Assembly: GCF_022508225.1 (NCBI RefSeq)
Contig: NZ_JAETXJ010000002.1
Coordinates: 434,001-498,000 of the forward strand
Origin: Desulfovibrio sp. UIB00
Lineage (GTDB): Bacteria > Desulfobacterota > Desulfovibrionia > Desulfovibrionales > Desulfovibrionaceae
Direction: 5' to 3'
Length of the DNA: 64,000 bases
How positions within the stretch are numbered: the first letter of the stretch is position 1; the number at the start of each line of letters is the position of its first letter. The notes under the pieces were generated by a model. The model did not search any database and was not told the origin of the DNA. It saw only the letters and a program-made list of their open reading frames with translations. The translations under genes were made by a program, and so were the position numbers. Of this stretch, positions 63,135 through 64,000 are shown piece after piece.

Positions 63135-63166
63135 CGTCATTGCCCGCCTTTTGGCGGGCAATGACG
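63135..63166 (+). terminator. Strong 14-bp hairpin between rplO and secY
   Basis: CGTCATTGCCCGCC (63135-63148) pairs perfectly with its complement at 63153-63166 across a TTTT loop. The following sequence (TTGCGC) lacks a T-run, so read-through is likely and partial termination or processing seems plausible. It sits 46 bases before secY. Confidence 0.6.
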
Positions 63167-63212
63167 TTGCGCACATACTGCGCCACAGGCGCACAAACGC
63201 AACGAGTGTTTC

Positions 63213-64000
63213 ATGGCAGTAGGATCGGCAAACAATATGGCAGGCCAGGCTTCGCTGACCAAACGCATCGGCTGGACCTTCCTGATTTTGTGCTGCTACC
63301 GCATCGGCGTTCACGTACCCATTCCGGGCGTTGACGCTTCTGCGCTGGCGTCGTTTTTTCAAAGCATGTCCGGCACGCTTTTCAGCCTGTTCGACATGTT
63401 TTCCGGCGGCGGCCTGTCCAACGTCTCGGTGTTCGCTCTGGGCGTCATGCCTTACATTTCGGCAAGCATTATCATCCAGCTTTTGCAGGTGGTCAGCCCC
63501 GACATCAAGCGCATGGCCAAGGAAGAAGGGCAGGCGGGACGGCGTAAAATCACGCAGTACACCCGTTATCTCACAGTGCTTATCACCCTGGTGCAAGGCC
63601 TTGGCATTGCCGTTGGTCTGGAAAATATGACCAGTCCTGCTGGCGCGCCTGTGGTTCTGGCACCCGGCTGGCATTTCCGTCTTGTGACCATGGCTACCTT
63701 TACGGCTGGTTCCGTGCTGGTCATGTGGCTTGGCGAGCAAATCACGGAGCGTGGTATCGGCAACGGTATCTCGCTGATTATTTTCTGCGGTATCGTGGTG
63801 GGCATTCCCCGCGGCATCATCCAGTCTGTTGCTCTTATACAGGCTGGTGACATGAGCATTTTCATGGCAATTGTTATTGTGGTCCTGATGGCTGCGGTTA
63901 CAGTAGCCATCGTGTTCGTTGAACGCTCGCAGAGAAGAATCCCCATCAGTTACGCCAAGCGTCAGGTCGGACGTAAAATGTACGGTGGTCAGAACTCGCA
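63213..64000 (+). CDS. secY: Preprotein translocase subunit SecY (partial, cut by window end)
   Basis: At least 262 residues are seen in an open frame that runs off the end. LTKRIGWTFLILCCYRIGVHVPIPGVD, MPYISASIIIQLL, ISYAKRQVGRKMYGGQNS, and several transmembrane helices identify SecY, the channel served by SecA encoded at 49018. The ATG at 63213 has no strong ribosome binding site (GAGTGTTTC), and two hairpins precede it. SecY usually ends the spc operon, followed by rpmJ. Confidence 0.93.
   Translation, partial: MAVGSANNMAGQASLTKRIGWTFLILCCYRIGVHVPIPGVDASALASFFQSMSGTLFSLFDMFSGGGLSNVSVFALGVMPYISASIIIQLLQVVSPDIKRMAKEEGQAGRRKITQYTRYLTVLITLVQGLGIAVGLENMTSPAGAPVVLAPGWHFRLVTMATFTAGSVLVMWLGEQITERGIGNGISLIIFCGIVVGIPRGIIQSVALIQAGDMSIFMAIVIVVLMAAVTVAIVFVERSQRRIPISYAKRQVGRKMYGGQNS

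Overview
The window looks like chromosomal DNA of a sulfate-reducing bacterium of the Desulfovibrio group (Desulfobacterota). This is inferred from overall protein character, the ClpB/CbpA/CbpM set, a ferrosome-like P1B-ATPase cluster and the S10/spc operon, not from a marker search. No tRNA, rRNA, CRISPR array or insertion sequence was seen. Many starts were moved from the longest open frame to an inner codon with a good ribosome binding site.

Layout. 1-1620: tail of an unknown gene, a terminator, and a secreted phosphorylcholine-phosphatase-like HAD enzyme. 1652-5750 (minus): protein-disaggregation operon cbpA-cbpM-clpB. About 5913-22811: a compact, intact-looking short-tailed phage element related to Bordetella BPP-1 and, more distantly, T7. 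Its late operon of about 14.3 kb (minus strand) encodes endolysin, holin, terminase, portal, scaffold, capsid, cement protein, tail tubes, tail fibre and a gp14-like core protein. It is preceded by a Mor-family activator and a divergent CI/LexA-like repressor. I see no integrase, no replication genes and no homologues of the large ejection proteins, although host genes flank it on both sides. This makes it a candidate domesticated particle, such as a gene transfer agent.

23020-34097: two small periplasmic OB-fold (BOF) proteins, then a QseBC-like two-component system and an MdtABC-like RND efflux pump in one tight operon. 34183-37025: a PAS-GGDEF diguanylate cyclase and a PLP aminotransferase. 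37101-41456: a divergent metal cluster consisting of a P1B-ATPase with a SCALK motif instead of CPC, two HMA-like proteins sharing an R-x-R-x-R-H-P motif, a FeoA protein and two small membrane proteins. It strongly resembles the ferrosome (fez) iron-storage organelle locus.

41775-48878: acetyl-CoA synthetase with a Crp/Fnr-like site upstream, Maf, a YfcE-like phosphoesterase, a Trm112-like zinc protein, a PHP phosphoesterase, an Eis-like acetyltransferase and an SMR transporter. 49018-53337 (minus): secA and a pseudo-receiver/TPR protein in which Glu replaces the phospho-acceptor Asp. 53534-64000: promoter, a long structured leader ending in an attenuator-like hairpin, and the S10-spc ribosomal protein operon from rpsJ to rplO, running into secY, which is cut by the window edge.
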